A DNA stretch of 64,000 nt, taken from the NCBI RefSeq assembly GCF_932294415.1, contig NC_065538.1, positions 48,935,343 to 48,999,342 of the forward strand, given 5' to 3'. Positions 1-11,935 of this stretch are shown here, one piece after another (position 1 is the stretch's first letter; each line of letters starts with the position of its first letter). The notes under the pieces are model-generated. The model saw only the letters and a program-made list of their open reading frames with translations. It had not been told where the DNA came from and did not search any database. The stretch is from Quercus robur. Its lineage: Eukaryota; Streptophyta; Magnoliopsida; Fagales; Fagaceae. A program made the translations under genes and the position numbers.

Positions 1-242
1 AATCAATGCAGGCTTTTATCTGTCTCTGTGTATGTGTTTCCGACTGTGTGAAAATTTGTAACGAAAGTTGCGAAGAATGAATGAATAGTTGACAAGGTAG
101 AAGAACGTGTCAGGCTTTTATATATATATATATAGATGCACAAAAAGTTTTGCCAATTTAATTAGTCGTAGTCAATGACTCTATGACATATAAATATAGG
201 ATTGTAAATTGTTGATGACTTGATGTCATGCATGATCCACCC

Positions 243-480
243 AAATCATCATCATTTGAGTAACGTAATTGTTAAATCATCATCATTTGAGTAACGTAAT
301 TGTTGATGGCTTGATGTCATGCAGGATCATGTACCCATCATCATTTCGTAGGAGCTACATTATTCTGGAAGTTGAAATTTTGAGGAGTAACGTAATTGAT
401 GATGGCTTGATGTCATGCAGGATCATGTACCCATCAGCATTTCCTAGGAGCTACAGTATTCTGGAAGTTGAAGGTTTCTA
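243..480. repeat. Short tandem repeats (31 bp x2, then 96 bp x2)
   Basis: A 31-bp unit occurs twice at 243-273 and 274-304. A 96-bp unit beginning GAGTAACGTAATTG occurs at 289-384 and 385-480 with a few substitutions. The short reading frame spanning it is only an open stretch created by the repeat and has no recognisable domain. It looks like local tandem duplication in intergenic DNA. Confidence 0.8.
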
Positions 481-2440
481 GGGCCAAAATTTTCAATAGC
501 TTCCATTTACAGAGAAAATTAATTAATGGTCATTAATATAAAGTTTGTCAGTTTCTACAACTACTCTCCTGAATTTAAAATCAAATAAAAACTATGAACT
601 AAATGAAAAAAGTATAGACTTATAAACGGTTGGCAAATTTTTGTTGACCATTCCATCTAGACTAATCCACGTAATGAACGAAATGGATTTCTAAGTAATA
701 AATACTGAACGATTGTTTTAAAGTTTAAATTAATAGAAAATAGTAAATTTAATCATTCCATTATTAAAAGAGATTTGCAACAAACACCTTCCTAGGATAG
801 ATGACAGATTTGCATTTAGTACCCTTCCTTGTAGGTGAGTATTGGATTTGCATGATCCCCTTACTGTAAATATGCTTTTTCCCAATTTCCTCACATAGAC
901 ATCCATTGGAAAGTTGAATCTGATTTTTTTTTTTTAAAGAAAAGTTGAATCTGATTTTGGCGTTAATTTCCAGATGTATATAATTTTATGCACCATTAAT
1001 CATTATTTTAATACTCCACTTGCGTGTTAGCCCAAACTCTCCTCTAAATAAGTGGGGTCAAATGATTGAGATTCTTAATATTTTGAAACTAGTCGCAAAT
1101 CCATGCAATGCATGGAAAAACTATTGATAACTTCCCTAATATGAAAAAAAAATATATCAATATCATTATATAATTTATATACCAAACCAATAAAATCTAT
1201 CACTTACAAAGTAATAAAATATATCACATGTGTTGAGATATTGCGATAACCAAGAGGTTTAGATCATATTTAAAAATATATATAACTAAAATAAGTACAC
1301 TCCAATACAATCATACACAAATATAGTTAACTCCATACTCATTCATTCAAATATCTTTCATATATTATATTAATCATTCTTGATGTCCAAGATGTATCTA
1401 AATTCTAACATTGCCAGTAAACAAAGATGCTAGACCTTAATGGGATTGAAAAGGTAACATAATGCCAATTTATACAATTGCTAAAATCATCACTTTCCAC
1501 TATTGAGAGAGAGAGAGAGAGAGAGAGAGGTGGCTATTGTGATGCATCTCTTAAGAAGAATCTACTCTTTACATTTCTTTTGATGTAAACTACCCATAAC
1601 AAAATAGATGTACCACATTCAGAGCATGCAATGGAGGCCACCTACCATTATTCTATCACCAAAGTGGAATTCAGCCGGTCGCTTCGAAAAGAATTTGATT
1701 TGCAAAGGAGGCCACCTACCATTATTCGGGTCTCTTTCAAAGACAGAAATCGGTTAAGAGCATTTATGAATATAATAAATCTAGAGGATAATTCAATGAT
1801 ATAACAATAGGGGAAGTGGTAGCATAAATAATATCTAAATGCATCTTATAGGGAGTAACAATTAGCATAGTTGCTCCTTTTGGAATTTGGATCAAACGTA
1901 TCTTTGCAACTCTCCAAACCATTTTAAATCATAACCATATCATTGAAAAAATTATAACACTATAGTTCATTGCTTTGTTAAATCTCTACCTAATAAAATA
2001 TCAACCAAAACCTATAAAGTAATCCACAATTGACAAATTAACAAATCAAAACTCACTCTTTTTTTGAATAGATAATCAAAGATTTATTGCAGAAAAAAGG
2101 ATATCATGTTCAAAACAATGAACACTTTGAACATTAACAAAGCAAAACTCACAGTTTGCCAACGTATCTAAAAAACCCCTTCACAATGTCATCAAATATA
2201 AATCTAATGTCTATGCCCAATGGAGTGTATAAAAATTAGGGAGATGTTGTGGCAAAGGTAATCCCAGCCTATAAAGACTGTTAGTATAAGAGAGAAACAA
2301 AATGTTGTAAGCCTTCTATAAACTTGCCAAGGATCTTTGGTCTTAGGAGCTTTTTGTTATAAATTTTTACTTGTAGTTTGGTATTAACATCATCCACTTA
2401 AGATCCCTTGATGTAATGTATGTAATCATGGCAGGCATAA
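481..2440. other. AT-rich intergenic sequence
   Basis: No convincing coding region was seen. A GA microsatellite lies at about 1504-1529. The phrase GGCCACCTACCATTATTC occurs twice, near 1634 and 1709, as a small local duplication. Earlier exons of the P450 pseudogene downstream were looked for here and not recognised. Confidence 0.6.
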
Positions 2441-2504
2441 AATTGGCATCATTGTATTGTTAACAATTTCGTGTTCAAACTAATCCACAGCAAGATTGAG
2501 CAAA

Positions 2505-2509
2505 TGAAG
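2505..2509. repeat. Target-site duplication TGAAG (left)
   Basis: TGAAG immediately precedes the left LTR and recurs at 8983-8987 directly after the right LTR. Removing the element and one copy restores an open P450 exon. Confidence 0.92.
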
Positions 2510-3613
2510 TGAAAGTTCAAAAACGTGTACAAAACACCTTTGAACGTTTAGACCCCCAAATACAAAATAACCAATTCAAGCTTTATGACAAACAACTAGT
2601 GTGCGGAAAATGAACATAAGCTATAAACAAAATTGGAAATCAATCTAAGCCGATTATAAATCACATCCACAGCAGAAAATAAAAGGCAAAGATAAAGGGA
2701 AGAGAGATGCAAACACAAGGACAACACACGATGTGTTATCGAAGAGGAAACCGAAGCCCTCGGCGTAAAACCTCTCCGCCGCCCTCCAAGCGGTCAATAA
2801 TCCACTAGAAAATGTAGTTGGGATACATGAACAGCAATAGACCCTCCAAGCCTAATCTACCCGATGTACCTAAGCCCTCCAAGCTTCTTGCTCCAACGAG
2901 GTTGCGCCGAACCTTTTTCTTTTCTAGCTTACCGGATTCCGCTACTAGACCGTAGCATCCGCCATCCTTGGTATCTTCCAATGCTTCCCAAAGCTCCAAA
3001 GACACTCAACACTCTGAATGGGTGTGGGTAGTGTTTGGATAGAAATCTCCTCTCAATAGGTATGACAATGAGAGAGGGAATGAGAAAAGACTACAAAGAT
3101 TTCTCTCTAAGAATGAGTAGCTCTCTCTAATTGGGTGGGTGTTTTGAAGAAACCTCTCTTAGGGTTTTTCTTTCTGAATGGCCACACCTATCTTGTGGGA
3201 ATGAGGGGTATTTATACTGGTGTGAGAATGGAATACGAAGAGTCAGTTTTTCCAAAAACAGGGCTGGCTGGCGACTTGACCTCGCGACTTGACTGAGTCG
3301 CGAGTTTAAGTCGCGAGCTAACTTAATGGCCAGTCTGGATTTTTGTCGTGTAGTGCTCCAGGTGGCGTGACTGTTCAGCTCCCCTGCATGCTCTGCACGT
3401 GAGCAACTTTTGGCGGCTTGCAAGCTACGAGCCACCCGCGAGTCCTAGCCGCGAGTCTCTGCTTCACTGCACTGTCTTGAGCATTTCTTCACACTCTCTC
3501 ACACACTACCCTTACATGATTCCCACCTAAATACAAGATTTCTAAGTGCTATATTACAAGCAAATTTGTCATGGAATAAAGCCAACACATGGTTGATTAA
3601 ATTCAACCTTACA
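2510..3613 (-). repeat. 3' LTR of the gag-only element
   Basis: It matches 7879-8982 over its full 1104-bp length. Read on the minus strand it begins TGTAAGGTTG and ends CTTTCA. It holds a TATA-like AGTATAAATA near 3213 (minus). Five CGCGA motifs sit upstream of it at about 3280-3470. Confidence 0.93.
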
Positions 3614-3628
3614 ATCTCCCCCTTTGGC
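3614..3628 (-). other. Polypurine tract
   Basis: On the minus strand this is GCCAAAGGGGGAGAT immediately before the 3' LTR, the standard position and composition for the plus-strand primer of an LTR retrotransposon. Confidence 0.85.
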
Positions 3629-5507
3629 TATTCCATGACAAAACACCCTAAAACAGACTCTAGACTTAAACGTGAGTTTGGGAACAATGGAAAAACTCAC
3701 TCACACCTAAATCTAGAAGCTGTGCAGCTCTTGAATCATATGAACATGAATCTCCTGAAACACAACAATACACCATGATCATTGTAAGCAGAAAATTATA
3801 AATGCATATGAAACAGGCAATATGTGATCAAGCAAATATGGAGTTAAGAAACAAACCATGGCTTGATCAACCAAGTGAACACCACAAGGTAGTGATCACA
3901 GTGCTCATTCACACTTGGAATGAACACAAGGACATACAAGTTAACAAGCACAAAGCAAGACACTTGTATGCTCAACACTCAACCAATGCATAACACACAA
4001 GGTATATGCATCTAGGAACAATCCTACAAGGGCACAAGAGTGACAGTACTTAACAAGAAAATGCATGACATTTAGTTAAAAGTACTGATTTAACAAAGTA
4101 TGAAAGGCTGCATACAAGCATGGTACAGACCATAAAGCCTACAAACTATGCATAAAACATTAACCCTAAAAGCTTACAAAAGCACATGGGTACAAACACA
4201 TTATATTGAATAAAAACTTAAACAATATAAACTAAAAGTGCTTAAAATTTCTCCCCTTCAAAGTGATGAGAAGTTGTGATGCACTTGGAACATATATATA
4301 CTTGTACCCTGAAACACTTGCACAAAACACATTAGACCCTCAAGATAAAGCAAGTAATAAATGACAAGTATAGAAATGACTACAATGATCACATAGCAAA
4401 GCAAATGATCATCTGAACATGCATTCAATGAAGTATAATAACATAGGGATATATGCATGTCCAAAGCACAAACATGATGCAATGAGAACACCAAAGCATA
4501 ACACAAAGCACCATAAAGCCAACAAGAAAACAAACAGAACAAGGTTTTCTAGTTAACATAATGTCTTCTCCCCCTTGGTATATGCATCTCTCCTATGGAA
4601 TATCTCTCCCCCTACAAATGTGCATGAGAAATAGAATTTCTCCCCCTAAGGATGTGCACAAGAGTCATATAGAAATGACAAAATACTCCGAAACATTCTC
4701 TAGAGTATACTCTCCCCCTTTTTGTCAGGAATAGACAAAGGGTCAAGAAGAAACAAGGGTAAGAGATGAAGGAATGAACAATGCTAATGATGCATGAGGG
4801 GTGCAAGATGAATGAGAAAATGAAGCTCAAACCTAAGGCAAAGTAACATGCTACAAAGCATAAGGTAAGCATGACATGTTAGGATGAAGAAATAAGGTAA
4901 AGACCAATGCATGACAAAGGTAGCAAAGGTGTGTGCAAGAGGTGGCTAAGTGCATGTATGACCAATGCATGAAAAATGCACATGTGGGGCAAAGTGTGCA
5001 AAATACACAACTAATGAACCAAACATGTTCCTAATGAGGAAACATGAGAAACCCCAAAGTTTGGTACTCATCGGAGTCCAAACAAGCGAGAAAATGTCTA
5101 AGAGGCATTTTATCAAACACCTAGCATGCACACTATGAACAATAATGTGAAACAATGCATGAACATCATGAAATCCACCCTTAATACATGTTCTTTATGC
5201 CACAAGGGGCCAACATCCAATGCATATCAACAAAAGAAACCAATCCCATAAAGAAATTTGACAAAAATTAAGTTTTCCCAACCCCAATGATAAAAATCCC
5301 AACCAAGAGCACAAAACTCTCCAAAACATAATCCAAGGATCAAAAATAATGAAAAGAATTTATAATTACCTTAGAAATGTTAATGGAATGAAAAATCATT
5401 CAAATTAGTTGGGTTTTGATGTAAAAATATTGAAAGAGGGGTTTTAGAGAGGATGGGAGAGGTTTAAAACAAGTTTCCCACAAAAAGCCCTTTAAAAAGC
5501 TGTTTCT
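3629..5507 (-). other. Non-coding internal region of the gag-only element
   Basis: AT-rich, with several extra CTCCCCC tracts (for example near 4570, 4610 and 4710) that look like additional polypurine tracts on the minus strand. No pol domain was recognised. A plausible splice donor (CTAAG then GTAATT, minus strand) lies near 5370 downstream of the motif array at 5508-5705. Confidence 0.6.
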
Positions 5508-5705
5508 GGGCGTTTCGCGACTGGGCGAGTCACGAGGTTCAGTCGCGAGCCAGCCGCGAGCCACGAGTTTCAGCCGCGAAAATTTTCGCGAGTCGCGAGT
5601 GAGCCGCGAGCAAGCCGCGAGTGAGCCACCAAAAGCTTCTGGATGAACTCGCGACTGGGGTTTCGCAACTGGCGAGTCGCCAGCTGAGCCGCGAAAAACT
5701 CTGAC
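5508..5705 (-). promoter_or_regulatory. Internal CGCGA motif array
   Basis: About ten copies of CGCGA, mostly as TCGCGA, GCCGCGAG or TCGCGAG, are packed into under 200 bp. The same motif is reiterated in the LTR U3 at 3280-3470 and 8645-8830. On the minus strand the array is followed by AT-rich TTTAAA, an untranslated-looking leader and a possible splice donor near 5370. A promoter role is inferred from position and motif reuse. Confidence 0.5.
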
Positions 5706-6779
5706 ACCTGTTTTTCAATTCAGAACATGTTTAAACATTGAAAAACAAAGTAAGCACTAAACATGAACTCAAAGAGTGATAAAAATCACTTCCAAAAACA
5801 TATAAAATGATCAAAAATCTTTTTGGATTGAACCATATATGATTGAGCACACGCATATCATATTTAGACAAGTACAATCTAACAAATGAATAAGACATTC
5901 ATTGAACATTAGGCAAGTGTGTTGTGTGTGTATCAAATGTGGAATAGTCCTTAGTCTAGAGTGAAGCTTCAATGATCAATTCAATCAAGTCATACACAAC
6001 TAGTACTAAGTCAAGTGATCTATCTCAATTATAGAAGTGAACATATATGACCTCCCACAAGAAAATGATTACATATGATGAAGCTTTTCATTTAGCTTCT
6101 TTACAATTCATAACATTTGATCATTTTGAATCAAAACATCTCATTTTGAGATCGATGCCTGAAATTTGTGATATTTCAATTTGACGAACAAGCCTTTGGC
6201 TTTTTGGGCATCATACAATTTCATTTAAGTCGCTTTCCCTTTTTCTTAGTCGAATACTAGTATTTGCGACGGCTTTTGCAGCTCATTATCTCTTTTCATT
6301 TTGAGATTTACATTTATTGAGCTCTTTAAGCAATAAAAATAAAAGAGTGGGAAGAGATATAAGCACAAGTCTACGCAAGTATCAAAACCAACATGACTAT
6401 TGACTAATCATTCATGACAAGCTTGAAGATCGATTTACAACAATCACACAAAGATGTCAAGATTTTTCCCACAAAGATATAAGTGCAAAAATAACAAGCT
6501 AAGCTCGAAAATGCACAAAGCCATTTGTACAAAGGTACAAGGCCAAACTCACATGTGATATGTGCTCAAACAAATACGATCAAACTTTTTGAATTTTTCA
6601 CTTTTTATATGGTTTTGGATTTTTACTCACAAAATAGAAACATAAAAGTAAGATCAAAAACGAAACAATGCATACAAATAAATGCAAGATGCACAAAATG
6701 CATGAAGATATGACATTTAATGCATGAAGGGTCCTACAAAGATCGAAAGAATTAGATCAAGGACCAAAAGAGCAAAAAC

Positions 6780-7802
6780 TCAACCATAGGAACCCTTCCT
6801 CATCCAAACGGAACGATTGTTTGGAATGAGTGTCTCAAGAGAAGCGAGACGAGGGTTGGAAGAATGAGAACCGGAGATGCACATAGCCAAGGAGTTAGGA
6901 GCATTAAACATTTTCTTTAACAACATGCTATTTTCACTCAAATCCAGTTTACTCTTTTTAGCACAACTTCCAAAAAGCTCAAGTTTCTCTTTTCTTTTGA
7001 TTCTCTTAAGAGCTTGAAACTTAGAGCAATGAGGTCTTAGATGACCAAAGGCACCACAATGGTGACAAACAATGTGTTTAGGTCCACTAGGCTTTTTGGG
7101 AATGGATCTAGCAACATGGTTTTGTTCCCTCTTCAACTTATGACATTGAGGTCTTATATGACCAATCACACCACAATGGTGGCAAGTTGGAACAAACTTA
7201 GATCCATCCAAAGCCTTAGGTTGAGACCTAAACGACGGTTTTGACTTAACAGCCTTTCTCTCCACCTTTTGATTTCTTTTATGTGGAGGAATGTACACCG
7301 ATTTGTCCTTTAAGGTAGAACACACACTAGGCACAAAATCGGGTACGACAACAAGATTGCAACAAATATTATCATCCATTTTATCAATGGGTTCAGCAAT
7401 CAAACACTTGGCATGCATCTTAAGAGATTCATTTTCACATTTAAGATCATCAACAAGTTTGTTAGACAAAACAAGTTTAGCATCCAAGTCCATATTCAAA
7501 CATTCAAACTCTTTCAGCTTTTCAAGAGAAATTTCAGCAAGTTTTTTATATTTCTCAACCAATTTGTTGGATTCATTGAGCTTAGCAATCAAATCATCAT
7601 TTTCACAAAATAACTTGCTCAAATTCTTTTGAAACTTCTTAGCATTTCTCTTCAAGAGTTTGTCAACAACACCCATGGATTCAAATAACATGTCATCACA
7701 CTTATGAGGATTAACACTCATAGAGGCATTTTCACAAACATGTGGCATGTTACATTCATCACCAACCAAATCGTGCAAAGAGGCATACAAAGCACAATCC
7801 AT
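6780..7802 (-). CDS. Gag-like protein with two CCHC zinc knuckles
   Basis: This 340-residue reading frame starts at Met 7802. The frame is open further upstream to 7901, but that part overlaps the primer site and LTR edge, so the internal Met was chosen. The first half is a heptad-like coiled coil rich in Leu, Lys and Glu (about residues 45-150). Two nucleic-acid-binding zinc knuckles follow, CHHCGVIGHIRPQC and CHHCGAFGHLRPHC, in a basic Lys/Arg-rich context. It resembles the C-terminal part of Gag from large plant copia elements and lacks a recognisable N-terminal UBN2-type domain. It presumably packages element RNA. It stops with no pol downstream. Confidence 0.8.
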   Translation of the reverse strand: MDCALYASLHDLVGDECNMPHVCENASMSVNPHKCDDMLFESMGVVDKLLKRNAKKFQKNLSKLFCENDDLIAKLNESNKLVEKYKKLAEISLEKLKEFECLNMDLDAKLVLSNKLVDDLKCENESLKMHAKCLIAEPIDKMDDNICCNLVVVPDFVPSVCSTLKDKSVYIPPHKRNQKVERKAVKSKPSFRSQPKALDGSKFVPTCHHCGVIGHIRPQCHKLKREQNHVARSIPKKPSGPKHIVCHHCGAFGHLRPHCSKFQALKRIKRKEKLELFGSCAKKSKLDLSENSMLLKKMFNAPNSLAMCISGSHSSNPRLASLETLIPNNRSVWMRKGSYG

Positions 7803-7864
7803 GGCAAATAAACACAAGGGGTCAAGGATCACACTTAGGTATTTAAACCACAACAAGTGTACCT

Positions 7865-7876
7865 GCTCTGATACCA
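7865..7876 (-). other. Primer-binding site, initiator tRNA-Met type
   Basis: The minus strand reads TGGTATCAGAGC two bases inside the 5' LTR. This is the standard plant copia primer site and fixes the element's orientation. Confidence 0.93.
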
Positions 7877-7878
7877 AT

Positions 7879-8982
7879 TGAAAGTTCAAAAACGTGTACA
7901 AAACACCTTTGAACGTTTAGACCCCCAAATACAAAATAACCAATTCAAGCTTTATGACAAACAACTAGTGTGCGGAAAATGAACATAAGCTATAAACAGA
8001 ATTGGAAATCAATCTAAGCCAATTATAAATCACATCCACAGCAGAAAATAAAAGGCAAAGATAAAGGGAAGAGAGATGCAAACACAAGGACAACACACGA
8101 TGTGTTATCGAAGAGGAAACCGAAGCCCTCGGCGTAAAACCTCTCCGCCGCCCTCCAAGCGGTCAATAATCCACTAGAAAATGTAGTTGGGATACATGAA
8201 CAGCAATAGACCCTCCAAGCCTAATCTACCCGATGTACCTAAGCCCTCCAAGCTTCTTGCTCCAACGAGGTTGCGCCGAACCTTTTTCTTTTCTAGCTTA
8301 CCGGATTCCGCTACTAGACCGTAGCATCCGCCATCCTTGGCATCTTCCAATGCTTCCCAAAACTCCAAAGACACTCAACACTCTGAATGGGTGTGGGTAG
8401 TGTTTGGATAGAAATCTCCTCTCAATAGGTATGACAATGAGAGAGGGAATGAGAAGAGACTACAAATATTTCTCTCTAAGAATGAGTAGCTCTCTCTAAT
8501 TGGGTGGGTGTTTTGAAGAAACCTCTCTTAGGGTTTTTCTTTCTGAATGGCCACACCTATCTTGTGGGAATGAGGGGTATTTATACTGGTGTGAGAATGG
8601 AATACGAAGAGTCAGTTTTTCCAAAAACAGGGCTGGCTGGCGACTTGACCTCGCGACTTGACTGAGTCGCGAGTTTAAGTCGCGAGCTAACTTAATGGCC
8701 AGTCTGGATTTTTGTCGTGTAGTGCTCCAGGTGGCATGACTGTTCAGCTCCCCTGCATGCTCTGCACGTGAGCAACTTTTAGCGGCTTGCAAGCCGCGAG
8801 CCACCCGCGAGTCCTAGCCGCGAGTCTCTGCTTCACTGCACTGTCTTGAGCATTTCTTCACACTCTCTCACACACTACCCTTACATGATTCCCACCTAAA
8901 TACAAGGTTTCTAAGTGCTATATTACAAGCAAATTTGTCATGGAATAAAGCCAACACATGGTTGATTAAATTCAACCTTACA
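7879..8982 (-). repeat. 5' LTR of the gag-only element
   Basis: A 1104-bp partner of 2510-3613. The minus-strand TATA-like box is at 8577-8586. Six CGCGA motifs lie at about 8645-8830, upstream of that box in transcription order, so they are in U3. Confidence 0.93.
8577..8586 (-). promoter_or_regulatory. LTR TATA box
   Basis: The minus strand reads GTATAAATAC within U3/R of the 5' LTR, downstream of the CGCGA array. It is the likely core promoter of the element. The same site exists in the other LTR near 3213. Confidence 0.6.
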
Positions 8983-8987
8983 TGAAG
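8983..8987. repeat. Target-site duplication TGAAG (right)
   Basis: Exact copy of 2505-2509. Confidence 0.92.
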
Positions 8988-10196
8988 AATTCAGAGGACA
9001 AAATCTTATGTGAGTAGACTTTAGCTAAAAGTTCCTGTTTCATATTAGTTTGTACATCCATGAGATAAATTTGTTATCATGCACAATGCAGATGAAGATA
9101 GAAGACATTCTATCAAGGTTTCTGCAAGTGACAGAAACTGATCCAACATACTTAAGATATATAATTCTTAACTTCATCATAGCTGGAAAAGACACAACAG
9201 CAACCACAATTGCTTGGTTTATTTACATGGTCTGCAAGCATCCTGCTGTGCAGTCAAAAATTGCAAAAGAAGTGAAGGAACCTACTGCATGTCTTTTCTT
9301 CATTATTTCCTCTTTAAGACCAAAATGTGCCATGTGTGTGGTTCCAGAGTAATGGTTCACCAAAATTTTTCAATACCTAGAATCACAATATTCTTCCTTT
9401 TACTGCAAAGTAACACTACATATTCATTGGTTGTTAACTAATAAGGGCATGTACATTGCCACAATTAGTTTCCCAAATGTCTGAGAGCAGTTTCCTAGTA
9501 GGTTCCCACTTATTTGACATGATTCCCCCAAATGTAATTCTAAACCTTAAATTTCCTTGCTTACAGGATGCAAATTAAGATATACTTTTCTAATGATACT
9601 CTAACAGATGGATACAGTGTGAACAAAGGAGATATGGTGGCTTACCAACCTTACGCAATGGGTAGGATGAAATTCATATGGGGTGATGACACTGAGGAAT
9701 TCAGACCAGAGAGATTGCTCAATGAAGAGGGAATATTCCAGCCTGAGAGCCCTTTCAAGTTCACAGCCTTCCAGGTTAGTGTTGGGACATATTGCATTTC
9801 TACTTTTTCATGCTTTAGGCTTTAATTTTTGTGGCTAACATTGAATTGTCTTTGAAGTAACGTAAACATGTAGCTGTACAAATTTATTGCAAAATTACAT
9901 ATATACAATTTTCCTTTGATGCAAAGTCACCTCTAGTGTAGAAAGTTAAAAGTCTGTTGTCTTCTTGTTGGCCGGAGAAACCAAATTAAATTTCTACTGG
10001 TTTACAGGCGGGGCCACAAATTTGTGTAGGAAAAGAGCTTGCCTAGAGGCAAATGAAGATCTTCTTGGCTATCCTGTTAGGCTGTTTCGAGTTTAAAATG
10101 CCTAACGAAAATAGAACTGTCAATTACAGGACAATGATTAATCTTCACATAGATGGAGGTCTCGAAATTGGAGCCTTCCACAGGCGTGGAAAGTAG

Positions 10197-11935
10197 CATG
10201 GTATCTTATGAGTGTGGAAATAAATACCATCTGACAGATATATAGATTCTTTTTATTCAAAATATTTATTGTTTAATGGCAATTCTCTATTGCCAAAGTC
10301 CCTAAAAGGGAAAAGGTGTATTGTAATGTACAAAGAATGATGTAAGACTTTTTATGTGATTATATATCCTATGATCAATGAGTCTAAGCTTGCCATTATA
10401 AATAAAGAACTGTACAAATTATCAAGGCGCACTATTTCTAGAACAATTAGGTAAACAACCATTTCACTATATTCTACCCCCAATTAACTGGTTGAGTGAA
10501 AATAATAAACATAGAGGTAACATCTCTTTTTGAATTAAATACGTTAGAAACAAAGATCTACCAAGCAGCTATCTAAATTTGAATGCTTGAAACAGCTGAA
10601 ACTAAAACTCTTTTCAATTCTCAATGCATCTGTTTGGCTGCATTGAACTAAAATAGAATAACGCTAAATCATTGGCTTCAAATAATTGTTCAACATCTAT
10701 AGTTTTGCATGTAACTACAAATAATAATAAAAATCTTTTTATTGAAATCTTGCTTGATTATAATCTTATATTTCTCAACAAGACTAAGACTTAAAATCCA
10801 GAATTCCAATAACAAAAGCACACAAAAACCTCTCTATCTAATAGATCAGAAAATAGAAAATCAAAATTTTTGTATATAAAATCAGAATTTTTGTTTTTCT
10901 TCAAAGGTTTCAGTTTTATATATATATATATATATATATATCTACTTAAAGTACCATGATAAACTAGGCAATAACCCACACATTGTAAAGGATACGTTAT
11001 TTAGACAATATTTGTTTCAAATTTTTGGAAAATGGAAGAAGGAAAATGGAGAGGAAGAGGAAAAATGAGATTTTTCAATTGTTTGGTTGGAGTGAAAAGA
11101 GATAGAGGAAAGAAATGAGGGTGGATAGAGTTTTTTCCCTGAGCCAACAATTATTTTTCCTCACAAATTCAAATTGAAAAATGATTTAGATCAAAATGAG
11201 AAGGTGAATAAGTTTTTTTTCTAAATTGTATGTATTTGTTTGCAAGTTTAACGAGAACATTCCATGAGGAAAAAATAGAAGAAAAAAAAAAGATTTCATT
11301 TGAAATGAGCTGGCATTTAACAGGCAGCTTACTAACAAATATGAATGGGAGGGGTTTTTTTGAATGTTTCATAATGTTAGAAGTACATATCAAAATTTTG
11401 ATACTTTAGGGGACAGATACTTACCTCAAATTTAATGGTGTAATCTACAAATTTGTCATTTCCTAATTAATATTATTGGCAAAATTAAAAATTTTCTTTT
11501 ATAAATTAAAACTCTAACAACCATTGTTTCTTGCACACATGGTGTTTGCACAAATATTAATTGTCTCGAGAAAAAATAATCCTTAATTGATTCAAAAATA
11601 ATAATTAATTAATTTGAACACTTTTAAGATTATAATTTCAGTTTTTTTTTTTTAATTGACTATCCATCATAAATTTTATATTAACTAATGAAGAATTTAA
11701 TAAACTTGGTTATTCTTAAATTAACATGACACTAGATTAATCTTTATAAGAGTTATATAGTAATTAAAAATATGGTGTTTATGACATCATAAAGAGCACA
11801 TTCTCCCAAAAAAAAAAAAAACGCTCACACACACATATACACATTTTTCTTCTTTTAGCTAACTCCAAATGATAATTTACAAAAGTAATGTTCAAAAAGT
11901 GGCATGATAATAACTTAATTTTGCATATTTTATAT
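10197..11935. other. AT-rich intergenic sequence
   Basis: No coding region recognised. A TA microsatellite lies at about 10917-10942, with several poly-A/T runs. Confidence 0.6.

Larger units (their letters stand above)
2510..8982 (-). mobile_element. Non-autonomous Ty1/copia-type LTR retrotransposon, gag only
   Basis: Two 1104-bp LTRs (2510-3613 and 7879-8982) flank 4.27 kb. The element reads on the minus strand. The 5' LTR is the right one, followed by a tRNA-iMet primer site (7865-7876), then a Gag-like ORF. The purine-rich tract complementary to 3614-3628 abuts the 3' LTR. LTR ends are TG...CA and the duplication is TGAAG. No protease, integrase, reverse transcriptase or RNase H was recognised between the Gag ORF and the 3' LTR, so mobility would need proteins from another element. 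About 11 substitutions between the LTRs were counted by eye (roughly 1%), implying a fairly recent insertion. Zinc-knuckle type and primer site suggest a copia lineage. Confidence 0.9.
2474..10196 (+). pseudogene. Cytochrome P450 pseudogene, CYP704-like, split by a retrotransposon
   Basis: Four exon remnants resemble the C-terminal half of a plant CYP704-type fatty-acid hydroxylase. Exon A (about 2474-2509, resumed at 8988-9009) encodes FKLIHSKIEQMK then NSEDKI and is cut by the LTR element. Exon B (about 9092-9279) encodes EDILSRFLQ and the I-helix oxygen-binding motif AGKDTTATT. Exon C (about 9568-9774) encodes the PERF-region equivalent FRPERLL and ends at a good GT donor. Exon D (10008-10196) encodes the heme-binding loop as AGPQICVGKE, so the usual Arg is Gln, and continues to a natural stop. 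It is dead for several reasons: TAG at 10044-10046 just after the heme loop, a frame disturbance at the start of exon C, no K-helix (ExxR) exon between B and C, and the 6.5-kb insertion. The subfamily is recognised from memory of conserved motifs only. Confidence 0.85.

Noticed and set aside
269..481. 70-residue open frame
   Set aside because: It lies entirely over tandem repeats, and its apparent internal protein repeat just mirrors the 96-bp DNA unit.
3127..3435. 102-residue frames in both LTRs (also 8496-8804)
   Set aside because: They are antisense or incidental frames within LTR sequence and identical in both copies because the LTRs are identical.
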